Positions 23,640 through 32,181 of a DNA stretch of 64,000 nucleotides are shown here, piece by piece. The position numbers were made by a program, and so were the translations under genes. This stretch comes from Chloroflexi bacterium CFX4 (GTDB lineage: Bacteria > Chloroflexota > Anaerolineae > Aggregatilineales > UBA2796), in the NCBI GenBank assembly GCA_021404685.1, contig QWHC01000008.1, positions 62,001 through 126,000 of the forward strand, in the 5' to 3' direction. The notes beneath the pieces are model-generated. The model did not search any database. It was given only the letters and a program-made list of their open reading frames with translations, and was not told where the DNA came from. The stretch's first letter is position 1. Each line of letters opens with the position of its first letter.

Positions 23640-24541
23640 GCAATCAGAATGGTGCTGATGTGAACGGTCTCGATAATCTGATAACGACATTTATCGGAAG
23701 TGGCGTGATGGCAGAGGCGATGATCAGCGGTCTGCTGCGGAACAACATTCTGCGCCCAAACCAAATCGTCGCGGCGGATCCGCTGCCAGAGCGTTGCGAA
23801 TCGCTTCAGGCACGCTTTGGTATCCAGACCACCACGCACAACCGTGAGGCTATCCGCGCCGCCGATATTCTCATCCTCAGCATTAAGCCGCAGGTGCTGG
23901 ATCGCGTCTTTGCCGATTTGGGTGAGTTAGGCAGCCTGCCGAAGTTGGTGATCAGCATTATTGCCGGCGCCAGCATCGCGCAGATCAGCGATGGGCTAGG
24001 CAATCCGAATGTGGTGCGCTCTATGCCAAACACGCCGGCACGCATTGGGCAAGGCATTACGGTTTGGGCAGCCGCCGAGAGCGTGCCAGACTTGCAGCGC
24101 CAGCAAGCACAGGCGATTCTTGCCTCGTTCGGGCAAGAGGTCTTTGTGGAAGATGAACACTACCTTGATATGGCAACAGCGCTCAGCGGCACGGGACCTG
24201 CCTACGTCTTTATGTTCATGGAGGCGATGATTGATGCGGGCGTGCATTTGGGCTTTTCGCGGCGGATCGCAGAGCAGTTGGTGATCCAGACCATGCGCGG
24301 TTCGGTGGAGTACGCCGCGCAGAGCCATGAGCATCCTGCCGCGCTGCGAAATCAGGTAACCAGCCCGGGCGGCACTTCCGCTGAGGCAATCTATCACCTT
24401 GAGAAAGGCGGCTTACGCACGGTGCTTTCGCGGGCAGTTTGGGCAGCCTATCAGCGCAGTGTGGCGCTGGGTGTGGGCAAAAAAGTGGCACACGAGCCGC
24501 GTGTGGCACGCAATCCTGATGCGTTAGAGGGAGATCGCTAA
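23636..24541 (+). CDS. proC: pyrroline-5-carboxylate reductase
   Basis: A 301-residue enzyme making proline from pyrroline-5-carboxylate with NAD(P)H. It has the Rossmann motif TFIGSGVMAEAMISGLL, then LILSIKPQVLDRV, VVRSMPNTPARIGQGITVW and the C-terminal ALSGTGPAYVFMFMEAM plus NQVTSPGGTSAEAIYHLEKGG, all diagnostic. About 17 extra residues precede the fold. Its start overlaps the stop of Uma2 copy 2. No proA or proB nearby. Proline synthesis in the cytoplasm is the expected role. Confidence 0.95.
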   Translation: MSNQNGADVNGLDNLITTFIGSGVMAEAMISGLLRNNILRPNQIVAADPLPERCESLQARFGIQTTTHNREAIRAADILILSIKPQVLDRVFADLGELGSLPKLVISIIAGASIAQISDGLGNPNVVRSMPNTPARIGQGITVWAAAESVPDLQRQQAQAILASFGQEVFVEDEHYLDMATALSGTGPAYVFMFMEAMIDAGVHLGFSRRIAEQLVIQTMRGSVEYAAQSHEHPAALRNQVTSPGGTSAEAIYHLEKGGLRTVLSRAVWAAYQRSVALGVGKKVAHEPRVARNPDALEGDR

Positions 24542-24571
24542 ACTATCCATCGCGGGTGAGGAGCATTTTCC

Positions 24572-26293
24572 ATGCGCCGTATGTTATTGGTGGTGATCCT
24601 GCTGTGCGTGCCGTTGGCGAGCCTGAGCGCGTTCGTGCGTGCTGTAAGCCTACAGGCAGAGGGCGAAGACTATGCCTGTTTGCGCGCCTTTTCTGAAGAC
24701 ACCTCCGGAGTAACACATCTGATCAATGTTTTCAGTGGCGATCAGATCGCCGAACGGCAACGCTATGCCAATCCTCATAATGGCATCCTCAGAAGTGCAC
24801 TTGGAAATGTTCACTCACCCGACGGGCAAAAGGCACTTCTCATGCACTTTATTCAAGTTGGGACTTCACAAATAACTGAATTGCGCCTCGCGCCATTTTT
24901 GAACAGTCCTTCGCGTTTGGTGCTGCGTTTTTCAGAGGGTGACCACATAAGCACAAGCGCCTTTTCACCTGACTCTAGGCACTTTGCAGTGCTTTATGTG
25001 AAAAAACGCGCTCAGACTACGGAGAACTATCTGCTAATTGGCGATGCCGATGGGCAGAGCATCCAATATTTTCCGCTCAAAAGTGAGACAGACAACATAG
25101 ATTACTTCCAAAACCCAACAAGCATTGAATGGTCGCCGAATGGGCAATATATTCAAATCAACGTTAACGCACGCGAAAGCAAGAATATCCATCTTTGGGA
25201 TGTGGCAAATAGTGTGCTTCTGCCAAAAATTACCACAAATGCGCTTAATTCTTTCCGTTGGTGGATGCTTTGGTCGCCCGTTGGACATCATTTTGTCATA
25301 GAGGAAATCAAGGACGGCACAGATTATTTCGTGGTCAAGACCGTTGCAGGTGATCGCTTGGTTGTTTACCCAGCAGCGGACATATGGACTTATATGAATA
25401 TAAGTTGGGCGCCAAACGGTCGGGCATTTGCTGTAATAGGAGATAATCAGCGTTTGGTTGGTCTTTTCACCTTGACAGGTCAGGCATATTTGACTGATAC
25501 AAACGAGATTCACTACTTTGGTGCCTGGTCAAAAGACTCCCAGCGTCTGGCACTTTTTACAGAGATCACTGAGGGTGAAAATACATTGAAGGCTGTCCAC
25601 TTCAATTGGCAGACTTTTGATCTGTCAAGTGGTGTATTCAGATTGATACGGGAGAACATAGCACCTTATCTAATTCGCCTTTGGGCAGATGATTACCTTA
25701 AGGTATTTACCACCACACTTTTTTTCAGCGAGGCGCAGGCACAGAATGAATCCTATCAGTACATTGCAGATGCCGATGGGCAAGCTATCCAGCGCATTAA
25801 CGAACCATTGGACAAACTGGACATGTGGAAAGCCTCGCGTGGTGGGCGCTACCTGTTTGGGCAGCCAGAAGGCAAAGCAGTTATCGTTCTAATAGATATA
25901 GTGACCCATCACGTTTATCGCATTCCACTGGAAACCGCTTCAGATAACGTAATTTGGCATCATTATCCAAAACGGCTCGTCTTTCTGAACTTCTACCCGC
26001 CCAACGAGTATAGCATCGCACTTTTGGATCCTGAGACGAGTCATAAGCGGGAGGTAGCCCGTTTTAAGGAAGATGCCCCTAATGTGCAGCTAAGTATCGT
26101 AAATTACTTCAATGGATCTGTGGTAACTAGCGTTGAGTCAGAGAGTAGCTTATGGGCTCCCGATTTTAGTAAACGGGTGCGATTCAACAGACACACGCGC
26201 TTGATTCGTATCGAGGATGCACAAGGCAAGCTGCTCAGCGAACGTGTGTGGCGTATTGCGACTGCACCAACCTTTGCTTGGGTGCGCTGCTAG
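24572..26293 (+). CDS. secreted beta-propeller (TolB/WD40-like) protein
   Basis: A 573-residue protein. MRRMLLVVILLCVPLASLSA is a signal peptide. The mature part shows propeller repeats such as TSIEWSPNGQYIQINVN, NISWAPNGRAFAVIGDN and GAWSKDSQRLALFTE. There is no catalytic motif, and the role is unknown. GAGGAG precedes the ATG. The middle (about 24700-26250) is visibly more AT-rich and less codon-biased than neighbouring genes, which suggests more recent acquisition or low constraint. It ends the long plus-strand run. The first codons are repeated at 26349 as a broken remnant. Confidence 0.78.
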   Translation: MRRMLLVVILLCVPLASLSAFVRAVSLQAEGEDYACLRAFSEDTSGVTHLINVFSGDQIAERQRYANPHNGILRSALGNVHSPDGQKALLMHFIQVGTSQITELRLAPFLNSPSRLVLRFSEGDHISTSAFSPDSRHFAVLYVKKRAQTTENYLLIGDADGQSIQYFPLKSETDNIDYFQNPTSIEWSPNGQYIQINVNARESKNIHLWDVANSVLLPKITTNALNSFRWWMLWSPVGHHFVIEEIKDGTDYFVVKTVAGDRLVVYPAADIWTYMNISWAPNGRAFAVIGDNQRLVGLFTLTGQAYLTDTNEIHYFGAWSKDSQRLALFTEITEGENTLKAVHFNWQTFDLSSGVFRLIRENIAPYLIRLWADDYLKVFTTTLFFSEAQAQNESYQYIADADGQAIQRINEPLDKLDMWKASRGGRYLFGQPEGKAVIVLIDIVTHHVYRIPLETASDNVIWHHYPKRLVFLNFYPPNEYSIALLDPETSHKREVARFKEDAPNVQLSIVNYFNGSVVTSVESESSLWAPDFSKRVRFNRHTRLIRIEDAQGKLLSERVWRIATAPTFAWVRC

Positions 26294-26348
26294 TGCATTT
26301 GTCTGGGGTGAGTCCTTCAAACAACCTGCAAGGATAAGGAAGGTGCGC

Positions 26349-26397
26349 CATGCGCCGTATGTTATTGGTGGTGATTGTGCGCCTTTTCAACCGATAG
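26349..26397 (+). pseudogene. remnant duplicating the start of the 24572 gene
   Basis: Bases 26349-26375 repeat 24571-24597 perfectly (27 nt), from one base before the ATG through codon 8. The copy is followed by a different sequence and a stop after 15 codons (TAG 26395-26397). A plausible ribosome site (AAGGAAGG) precedes it. It looks like the scar of a lost tandem paralogue. Confidence 0.6.
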
Positions 26398-26429
26398 CTA
26401 CTCTGGATTTGCGCGTGTAAGACAAGCGT

Positions 26430-26981
26430 TTAGGGCGTGGCGTTCGGCGCAGCCGTTGCCACAGGCGGCAGGCGCGTAAAGGCGCCCGTATACGGGCAGA
26501 TTGCACCGTAGAGTGGATGGACTAACCACACCCGCCAATAGTAAATGCCCTCTGAGGGCAGCCGCAGCAGCGAGAAGGTGAAAATGCCATCGCCTTCCGC
26601 TGGAATGGCAAGCCGAATACCAGCACCACTGCCCTCAATGCCCACACTAATCCCTACAGCACCGCCGCGTGGCACGCCGCGCCAGCCAAAGCGCGTTTCA
26701 TCAGCATGGGCAAGGGCGCTGCCCTCACGCGGGGCGGCAACTAGTTGGAAAACCTCACACTGCGCCTCGGCGCTGAGTGTTGGGCGCACCGTTGCCGTTG
26801 GGAAGGCGGTGAAGGTCGGCAACACGGTCAGTGTTGGTGGTGCCGTCCACGTTGGCGGCAGTGTAGGCGGTGTAACCTGCGACGGCGGCACGATCATGCG
26901 TGTCGGTGTGGCTGTGGGCAAGGGCGCGGTGCTGCACGCACTCAGCACAAGCAGCACCGCCACGAAGCGCGTTAGTCTCAC
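26430..26981 (-). CDS. lipoprotein with Pro/Thr-rich linker
   Basis: A 183-residue protein. The signal peptide ends in a lipobox (VLSAC, Cys at about 16), so it should be anchored to the membrane. Residues 17-70 are Pro/Thr-rich (PPTWTAPPTLTVLPTFTAFP), a linker style frequent in Chloroflexota. The C-terminal half is a small beta-rich domain (FGWRGVP, GIFTFSLLRLPSEGIYYWRVWLVHPLYG), reminiscent of fibronectin III-like modules. It starts with GTG overlapping the plsY stop (GTGA), so it is the downstream gene of that pair. Function unknown. Confidence 0.75.
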   Translation of the reverse strand: MRLTRFVAVLLVLSACSTAPLPTATPTRMIVPPSQVTPPTLPPTWTAPPTLTVLPTFTAFPTATVRPTLSAEAQCEVFQLVAAPREGSALAHADETRFGWRGVPRGGAVGISVGIEGSGAGIRLAIPAEGDGIFTFSLLRLPSEGIYYWRVWLVHPLYGAICPYTGAFTRLPPVATAAPNATP

Positions 26982-27619
26982 GCAGGGTCACCAATGCGGC
27001 GCTCACGCCCTTCGCGCAAGCGCTGGATGTTCTCCCGATGACGGTAGTAGACCAGCACAACAATTGCCAGCGCATAGATGAAATATAGCGGTGAGGCATT
27101 GGTTGTATTCTGAGTGACGAAATGCAGGGCGACCAACAGACCTGTCGCTGCGGTTGCCAGGACTGCCAGCGAAACATAGCGCGTGGCGATGATGACGGCA
27201 AACATCACGCTCAATGGTACGATGATCAGATGCGCCCACGGGAAGAAGATGATCAGCCATGTGCCGCCGGCAGTTGCCGCACCTTTGCCGCCGCGCAACT
27301 GACCCGTGATCAAGCGCACCGGCAGCGACCAACTATGTCCAATCACAGCGGCAATGCCTGCCAAGATGCTGTGCAACGTCGGATCGCCCACCAGCACCGC
27401 ACGCACCACCAACACCGCCAAAATGCCCTTACCAGTATCCATTAGCCAGACCAGCAGCGCCCACTTAAAGCCAAGCACCCGTAAGATGTTGGTTGCGCCC
27501 ATGTTGCCGCTGCCGATCTTGAAAATATCTATACCGTTCAGCTTGCCAATCACATAGGCGGATGGAAAACCACCCAGCGCGTAGCCAATCAAGGCAGCCA
27601 GAATCGCATTTAAAAGCAT
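26978..27619 (-). CDS. plsY: glycerol-3-phosphate acyltransferase PlsY
   Basis: An integral membrane enzyme that acylates glycerol-3-phosphate from acyl-phosphate in phospholipid synthesis. Motifs: GYALGGFPSAYVIGKL (motif 1), GSGNMGATNILRVLG (phosphate loop), GILAGIAAVIGHSWSLP and FRGGKGAAT-like LRGGKGAATAGGTW (motif 2-3). Starting at ATG 27619 gives 213 residues, the normal length; no good ribosome site is seen, and a TTG at 27721 or ATG at 27694 in the same frame would add 25-34 residues without family support. It is coupled to the downstream lipoprotein gene. Confidence 0.9.
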   Translation of the reverse strand: MLLNAILAALIGYALGGFPSAYVIGKLNGIDIFKIGSGNMGATNILRVLGFKWALLVWLMDTGKGILAVLVVRAVLVGDPTLHSILAGIAAVIGHSWSLPVRLITGQLRGGKGAATAGGTWLIIFFPWAHLIIVPLSVMFAVIIATRYVSLAVLATAATGLLVALHFVTQNTTNASPLYFIYALAIVVLVYYRHRENIQRLREGRERRIGDPA

Positions 27620-27722
27620 TTGTAGAGTATCCACGCCTGCCACACTCCAATCACCAAATTCTTTGGCGTAATGCACAACACCGTTAGACGGCATTGGTTG
27701 CGCGTGGCTGTTTTTGAACAAC

Positions 27723-27757
27723 GTTCAAGGGCTTGCTTGTGCAGCAAACCCTTGAAC
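27723..27757 (-). terminator. hairpin after ppdK
   Basis: A 9-bp plus 5-bp stem (GTTCAAGGG/CCCTTGAAC and TTGCT/AGCAA, one C-A mismatch) with loop TGTGC, 40 nt beyond the ppdK stop. No T-run follows on the minus strand, so it may work as a processing or stability hairpin. Confidence 0.65.
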
Positions 27758-27797
27758 TGGAGGCAAGAGGATTAGTGATGTGGAAACTTAAAGAGGC

Positions 27798-30581
27798 TTA
27801 GTCGTCTTTGGCGCTGCGCCCAGCTTCTTTCAGCGCAGCATGTGCCGCTGCCAGACGTGCCACAGGCACACGGAAGGGCGAGCAGCTAACGTAGTCCAAG
27901 CCTGCTTTGTGGCAGAAACCAATGCTGGCAGGGTCGCCGCCGTGTTCGCCGCAGATGCCCACTTCGAGATCAGGGCGTGCCTTGCGTCCGCGCTCAACTG
28001 CAACCTCAATCAGGAAGCCAACGCCTTCCTCATCCAGCTGCTGGAAGGGATTGGTCGGTAGCAAGCCGCGCTCCACATAATCCAGCAGGAATTTGCCCTC
28101 AGCGTCATCGCGGCTGATGCCAAAGGTTGTCTGGGTCAGGTCGTTGGTGCCAAAGCTGAAGAACTCGGAGTATTCCGCCATCTTGTGAGCAGTGATTGCA
28201 GCGCGTGGTAGCTCGATCATCGTGCCGATCTTGTAGTTGACGGCGCAACCCATCATTTTCATCACCTCTGCCCCAACATGCTCTGCCAGTTCGCGCAGCA
28301 CGCGCACTTCGTCAGCAGTGCTGGTCACAGCGATCATGATCTCAGGATGCACATCGTAGCCTTCTTTGGTCAGTTGGCAGGCGGCGCGGAAGAGGGCGCG
28401 CACTTGCATCTCGCTGAACGCAGGGCGCGTAATCCCAAGGCGGCAGCCGCGCAAACCGATCATCGGGTTGAACTCGCGGAGCGCCTCAACCGCGCTCATC
28501 AGCGCCTCAACGCGCTCTAGCTCTTTCGGGCGGTCACCCATCAAGCGCAGACCAGCTGCACGCAGCGCCAATTGCTCGTGATCGGGCAAGAATTCGTGCA
28601 GCGGCGGATCAAGCAGGCGGATGATGACAGGCAAGCCATCCATCGCCTTCAGGATGCCGTAGAAATCGTCGTACTGGAACACTTCGAGCTTATCCAACTC
28701 GGCGCGTTCTTCAGGGCTGTTCGGCTTGGCAAGGATTGCCGCTTGCATAATGGGCAGGCGTTCCTCTTGGAAGAACATATGCTCCGTGCGGCACAGACCA
28801 ACGCCCAGTGCGCCATAATCGCGGGCGCGGCGTGCATCTTGTGGATAGTCCGCATTGGCATAGATGTTCAGGCGGCGGAATTTATCTGACCAACCGAGCA
28901 GCGTTTGTAGGTAGGTTTCGCGCATGAAATCCGGCACTTCGCGCTTGAGTTCACCAACGAACACCTCGCCGCTGGTGCCATCAATCGAGATGGTGTCACC
29001 CTCATGCACTTCGATCTCGCCAACCTTCATCACGCGGGCACGCAGGTCAATTTCGAGCATTTCTGCGCCACAGACGCATGGCACACCAAACTGACGGGCA
29101 ACCACTGCCGCATGGCTGGTTGCACCGCCGCGAGAGGTGAGGATGCCCTTGCTTGCCAGCATCCCATGAACATCATCGGGCTTGGTCTCTGGGCGCACCA
29201 TGATGACGGATTTCTTCGCCTTGCCCCACTTCTCGGCAAGGTCGGCATCAAAGGCAACCACGCCAACCGCCGCGCCGGGCGAGGCATTCACGCCGGTGGC
29301 GATGCGCTTGCCGCTGCGCTTGGCATCGCGCTTGGCGTCGGGATCAAATTGTGGGTGCAGCAGTTGGGAAACCTGTTCCGGCGAGACGCGCAAGACAGCT
29401 TCCTCACGCTTGATCAAGCCTTCTTCGGCCATCTCCACCGCAATGCGGACGGCAGCGCGTGCCGTGCGTTTGCCATCGCGTGTTTGCAGCATATAAAGCG
29501 TGCCGCGCTCAATGGTGAATTCCACATCCTGCATATCGCGGTAGTGCTGCTCCAGCTTTTCGGCAACTGCTACAAACTGCTTGTAGACAACAGGGCTATC
29601 ACCTTCCAAATCGCTGATCGGCTTGGGCGTGCGGATGCCCGCTACTACATCCTCACCTTGCGCGTTCATCAGGTAATCGCCAAAGAGTTTGCGCTCGCCT
29701 GTGCTTGGGTTGCGCGTGAAGGCGACGCCAGTCCCACTACCTTCGCCCATGTTGCCAAAGACCATCGTCTGCACGTTGACTGCCGTGCCAAGATTGTGCG
29801 GAATGTTGGCGGCATTGCGGTAATCAATGGCGCGCTTGCCGTTCCAGCTCTTAAAGACTGCTTCAATCGCCTTGCCAAGCTGCTCATAAGGATCAGTTGG
29901 GAATTCTTCGCCAACATGCTTGCGGTAAATCAGCTTGAATTCAGCCGTGATCTGCTGCCAGTCTTCGGCGGTGAGTTCAGTATCGCTGCTGACGCCGCGC
30001 TTCTTCTTGGTCTCGGTCAGGTAATCCTCAAACGCCTCGTCCTCAATGTTCATCACCACGCAGCCAAACATCTGCACAAAGCGGCGATAGGCATCGTAGA
30101 CAAAGCGTGTGTCGTTAGTGAGCGCCACCATACCACGTGCCACATCGTCGTTCATGCCCAAATTCAGGACGGTATCCATCATGCCGGGCATGGAGAATTT
30201 CGCGCCGGAGCGCACCGAGAACAGCAGTGGATTATTTGGATCACCAAACTGTTTGCCTGTTTTTGCCTCCACAGCGCGGACTGCCTCAGTCACCTGAGAC
30301 CACATGCCGATGGGAAAACTCTGATCAGAGTCCAAATAGGCATTACAGGCGCGTGTGGTGATGGTGAAGCCGGGTGGTACCGGCAGCCCGATGCGCGTCA
30401 TCTCGGCAAGATTAGCGCCTTTGCCGCCCAAGAAAGCGCGTACATCGTCCCATTTGCCACCTGCGGCAGCCTGTGCGATATCCAGTTCGCTGAACAAATA
30501 AACCCACTGTGTGCCGCTTTGCCCTTTGCCATTCTGTTCGGGCTTATCTTTGGCGGGGACGGCGGAAATTGCCTTTGCCAT
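27798..30581 (-). CDS. ppdK: pyruvate, phosphate dikinase
   Basis: A 927-residue enzyme that interconverts pyruvate + ATP + Pi and PEP + AMP + PPi. It has the ATP-grasp N-domain (FLGGKGANLAEMTRIGLPVPPGF, SVRSGAKFSMPGMMDTVLNLG), the swivelling phosphohistidine domain (GGATSHAAVVARQFGVPCVCG with catalytic His), and the C-terminal PEP/pyruvate barrel with GICGEHGGDPASIGFCHKAG. The length fits the family. AAAGAGGAG precedes the start at 30581. A consensus CRP-type site lies about 150 nt upstream. With TpiA nearby it points to flexible glycolysis/gluconeogenesis. Confidence 0.96.
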   Translation of the reverse strand: MAKAISAVPAKDKPEQNGKGQSGTQWVYLFSELDIAQAAAGGKWDDVRAFLGGKGANLAEMTRIGLPVPPGFTITTRACNAYLDSDQSFPIGMWSQVTEAVRAVEAKTGKQFGDPNNPLLFSVRSGAKFSMPGMMDTVLNLGMNDDVARGMVALTNDTRFVYDAYRRFVQMFGCVVMNIEDEAFEDYLTETKKKRGVSSDTELTAEDWQQITAEFKLIYRKHVGEEFPTDPYEQLGKAIEAVFKSWNGKRAIDYRNAANIPHNLGTAVNVQTMVFGNMGEGSGTGVAFTRNPSTGERKLFGDYLMNAQGEDVVAGIRTPKPISDLEGDSPVVYKQFVAVAEKLEQHYRDMQDVEFTIERGTLYMLQTRDGKRTARAAVRIAVEMAEEGLIKREEAVLRVSPEQVSQLLHPQFDPDAKRDAKRSGKRIATGVNASPGAAVGVVAFDADLAEKWGKAKKSVIMVRPETKPDDVHGMLASKGILTSRGGATSHAAVVARQFGVPCVCGAEMLEIDLRARVMKVGEIEVHEGDTISIDGTSGEVFVGELKREVPDFMRETYLQTLLGWSDKFRRLNIYANADYPQDARRARDYGALGVGLCRTEHMFFQEERLPIMQAAILAKPNSPEERAELDKLEVFQYDDFYGILKAMDGLPVIIRLLDPPLHEFLPDHEQLALRAAGLRLMGDRPKELERVEALMSAVEALREFNPMIGLRGCRLGITRPAFSEMQVRALFRAACQLTKEGYDVHPEIMIAVTSTADEVRVLRELAEHVGAEVMKMMGCAVNYKIGTMIELPRAAITAHKMAEYSEFFSFGTNDLTQTTFGISRDDAEGKFLLDYVERGLLPTNPFQQLDEEGVGFLIEVAVERGRKARPDLEVGICGEHGGDPASIGFCHKAGLDYVSCSPFRVPVARLAAAHAALKEAGRSAKDD

Positions 30582-30727
30582 AATCACGTACTCCTCTTTG
30601 GGAATTGGCAACCCTCATGACTTGTTTACTTTTTTAGATGGGTGCTATATGCCGAATTGTCCCACGCGAAGACAACACTGCCTATTGACATAAGGCGTGA
30701 TTCTGTCATGTGCGGGTCACAAGTTTT

Positions 30728-30745
30728 ATGTGAAGAATGTCACAT
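30728..30745. promoter_or_regulatory. CRP/FNR-family-type operator upstream of ppdK
   Basis: ATGTGA-AGAATG-TCACAT, a perfect 6-bp inverted repeat with a 6-nt spacer that equals the CRP consensus TGTGA-N6-TCACA. It lies in the 205-nt gap about 150 nt ahead of the ppdK start. A weaker TGTG-N5-CACA pair follows at about 30709-30722. No convincing -35/-10 pair was found in this gap. Confidence 0.5.
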
Positions 30746-30786
30746 ATGGGCTGTGAGGGCAGCCTGTAGGCGGGAACCGTGCGCCT

Positions 30787-32166
30787 TCAGGCTTCGTCGG
30801 CTGGCACGTATTTCAGGTCGTTATCGTCTTTGCCCTCGATCACCTCACCCTCGATCACATCGTCCTCTTGGGGCTTGGGCTTGGGGGCGGGCGTGATCGG
30901 GCGGCTGGCAAACGTCCCAAAGCTGCCGCTTGGTGGGCGGGCAGTTTGGGTGGGCTGCGCGCCTGTTTGCCGTGCAGGAGAGGCAAGCGGCGGCGGCTTG
31001 GCGGGTGTTGGCTCAGGCGGCGCGGCGCGCTGAGGTGGCGGCGGTAACGGTTTAGCAGTGGCTTGTGTGCCAGTTTGGCGCGGCGCAGCGCTCAAGGGTG
31101 GCGGTGAGGCAACAGGCTGCTGGCGGGCAGGTGGCGGCGGCACTTGTTTGGCGGGCGCGGGTTCGGGCGGCGCCGCCTTTGGTGGCACGGCGGGCAGATC
31201 AGTGCCAGTGGCACGCGCCGGCAGCTCACCTTCAGGCGTCACTTTACCCATGCCTAATTTCAGCGCTGCACCGGCTGCCAATGCCTTACCGGGCGGCGGC
31301 GGCGTGGGTAGCCGCAAATCGTAAATGCTGCGCGGCGCATCAAGGGCAGAGCGTTTCGGCTCAGGCGGCTTGGGCTGATATTCAACTTTCTTATTGGTCA
31401 TGCGGCTGATGATGTTCTCGGTGACACCAATCACCAGCAACATGACCAGATTCACGATCAGCACTGTGCCGTAGATCGCCGACAGTGTGTACATCGCAGT
31501 GGCAATCGGTCCGGCAAGGATCAGCAGAATGGCATTAAACATGCCCAGCACTGCCAAAAAGAGGATAAACGCGCCGAAGATCACCCAGATGAACCAGGTG
31601 CTTCTCAACTCGGAAGTGGTCGGTAGCATGGTGTTGGTCACGGCGAACAGCACATACACCCATAACAGCAAATCGGGACGTGCTAACAAGGCGACGACTG
31701 CCTCACGGAGTGCGACCGAATCAGCGTTACCAAGCAGCATCAGCACTTGTGGCAAGTTCAGCACGCCATAGCTGATCACGAACATGATGGTGAAGCCGAC
31801 CACTAAGGGCGTGATGGCGATGATACCGATGTAGATCGGGTTGAGAGAGGCAAAGTGAAAGACTCGCGTGCCAACAATGCCGTCATCGTCTATCTGTGGT
31901 TTGGGCGTGATGAAAGCAGGCGCAATGCCCAACATACCTGCCACTATCCAGCGGCTGACCTCACGTAGCAGAATGCCCGGCAGCAAGACGAGGATGTAGA
32001 CCCAAGCGGCAGTACCTTTGCTATTGAGCCAGATCAAGCCAATGCCAAACAGGTGCTGCCTGATCCAGAACTGAGAGCGCACCAACAAAAAGACCACCAC
32101 GCCAAACACCACCCATGGCGTGAACAAATTGAGGATGTCGGACGTGGTGAAGTCGCTCTCGAACAT
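30787..32166 (-). CDS. multi-pass membrane protein (M50-like fold without catalytic His) with proline-rich tail
   Basis: A 459-residue protein with about seven membrane helices in residues 1-265, then a Pro/Ala-rich disordered tail (PPPPGKALAAG, PPEPAPAKQVPPPPARQQP) ending in an acidic stretch (EDDVIEGEVIEGKDDND). The segment LLPGILLREVSRWIVAGMLGI lines up with PG..LHELSHW..A.LLG of site-2-protease-like proteins, and NTMLPTTSELRSTW with their NxxxPSxxD motif, but both histidines are Arg here (REVSR for HExxH). I infer an inactive relative; homology is from motif pattern only. It follows tpiA by 15 nt and is likely cotranscribed with it. Confidence 0.6.
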   Translation of the reverse strand: MFESDFTTSDILNLFTPWVVFGVVVFLLVRSQFWIRQHLFGIGLIWLNSKGTAAWVYILVLLPGILLREVSRWIVAGMLGIAPAFITPKPQIDDDGIVGTRVFHFASLNPIYIGIIAITPLVVGFTIMFVISYGVLNLPQVLMLLGNADSVALREAVVALLARPDLLLWVYVLFAVTNTMLPTTSELRSTWFIWVIFGAFILFLAVLGMFNAILLILAGPIATAMYTLSAIYGTVLIVNLVMLLVIGVTENIISRMTNKKVEYQPKPPEPKRSALDAPRSIYDLRLPTPPPPGKALAAGAALKLGMGKVTPEGELPARATGTDLPAVPPKAAPPEPAPAKQVPPPPARQQPVASPPPLSAAPRQTGTQATAKPLPPPPQRAAPPEPTPAKPPPLASPARQTGAQPTQTARPPSGSFGTFASRPITPAPKPKPQEDDVIEGEVIEGKDDNDLKYVPADEA

Positions 32167-32181
32167 AGGCAGATCGCCGTG

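Noticed and set aside
26350..26397. 15-codon ORF as a real small gene
   Set aside because: It has a ribosome site, but its first 8 codons are an exact copy of the 24572 gene start and the rest is unrelated, so a duplication scar is the simpler reading.
29004..30620. 538-residue plus-strand ORF
   Set aside because: Antisense to pyruvate phosphate dikinase, with His/Cys-rich composition typical of a shadow frame and no recognisable domain.
30685..30690. TTGACA on the plus strand in the ppdK upstream gap
   Set aside because: No -10 hexamer at 16-18 nt and no plus-strand gene follows before 35096.
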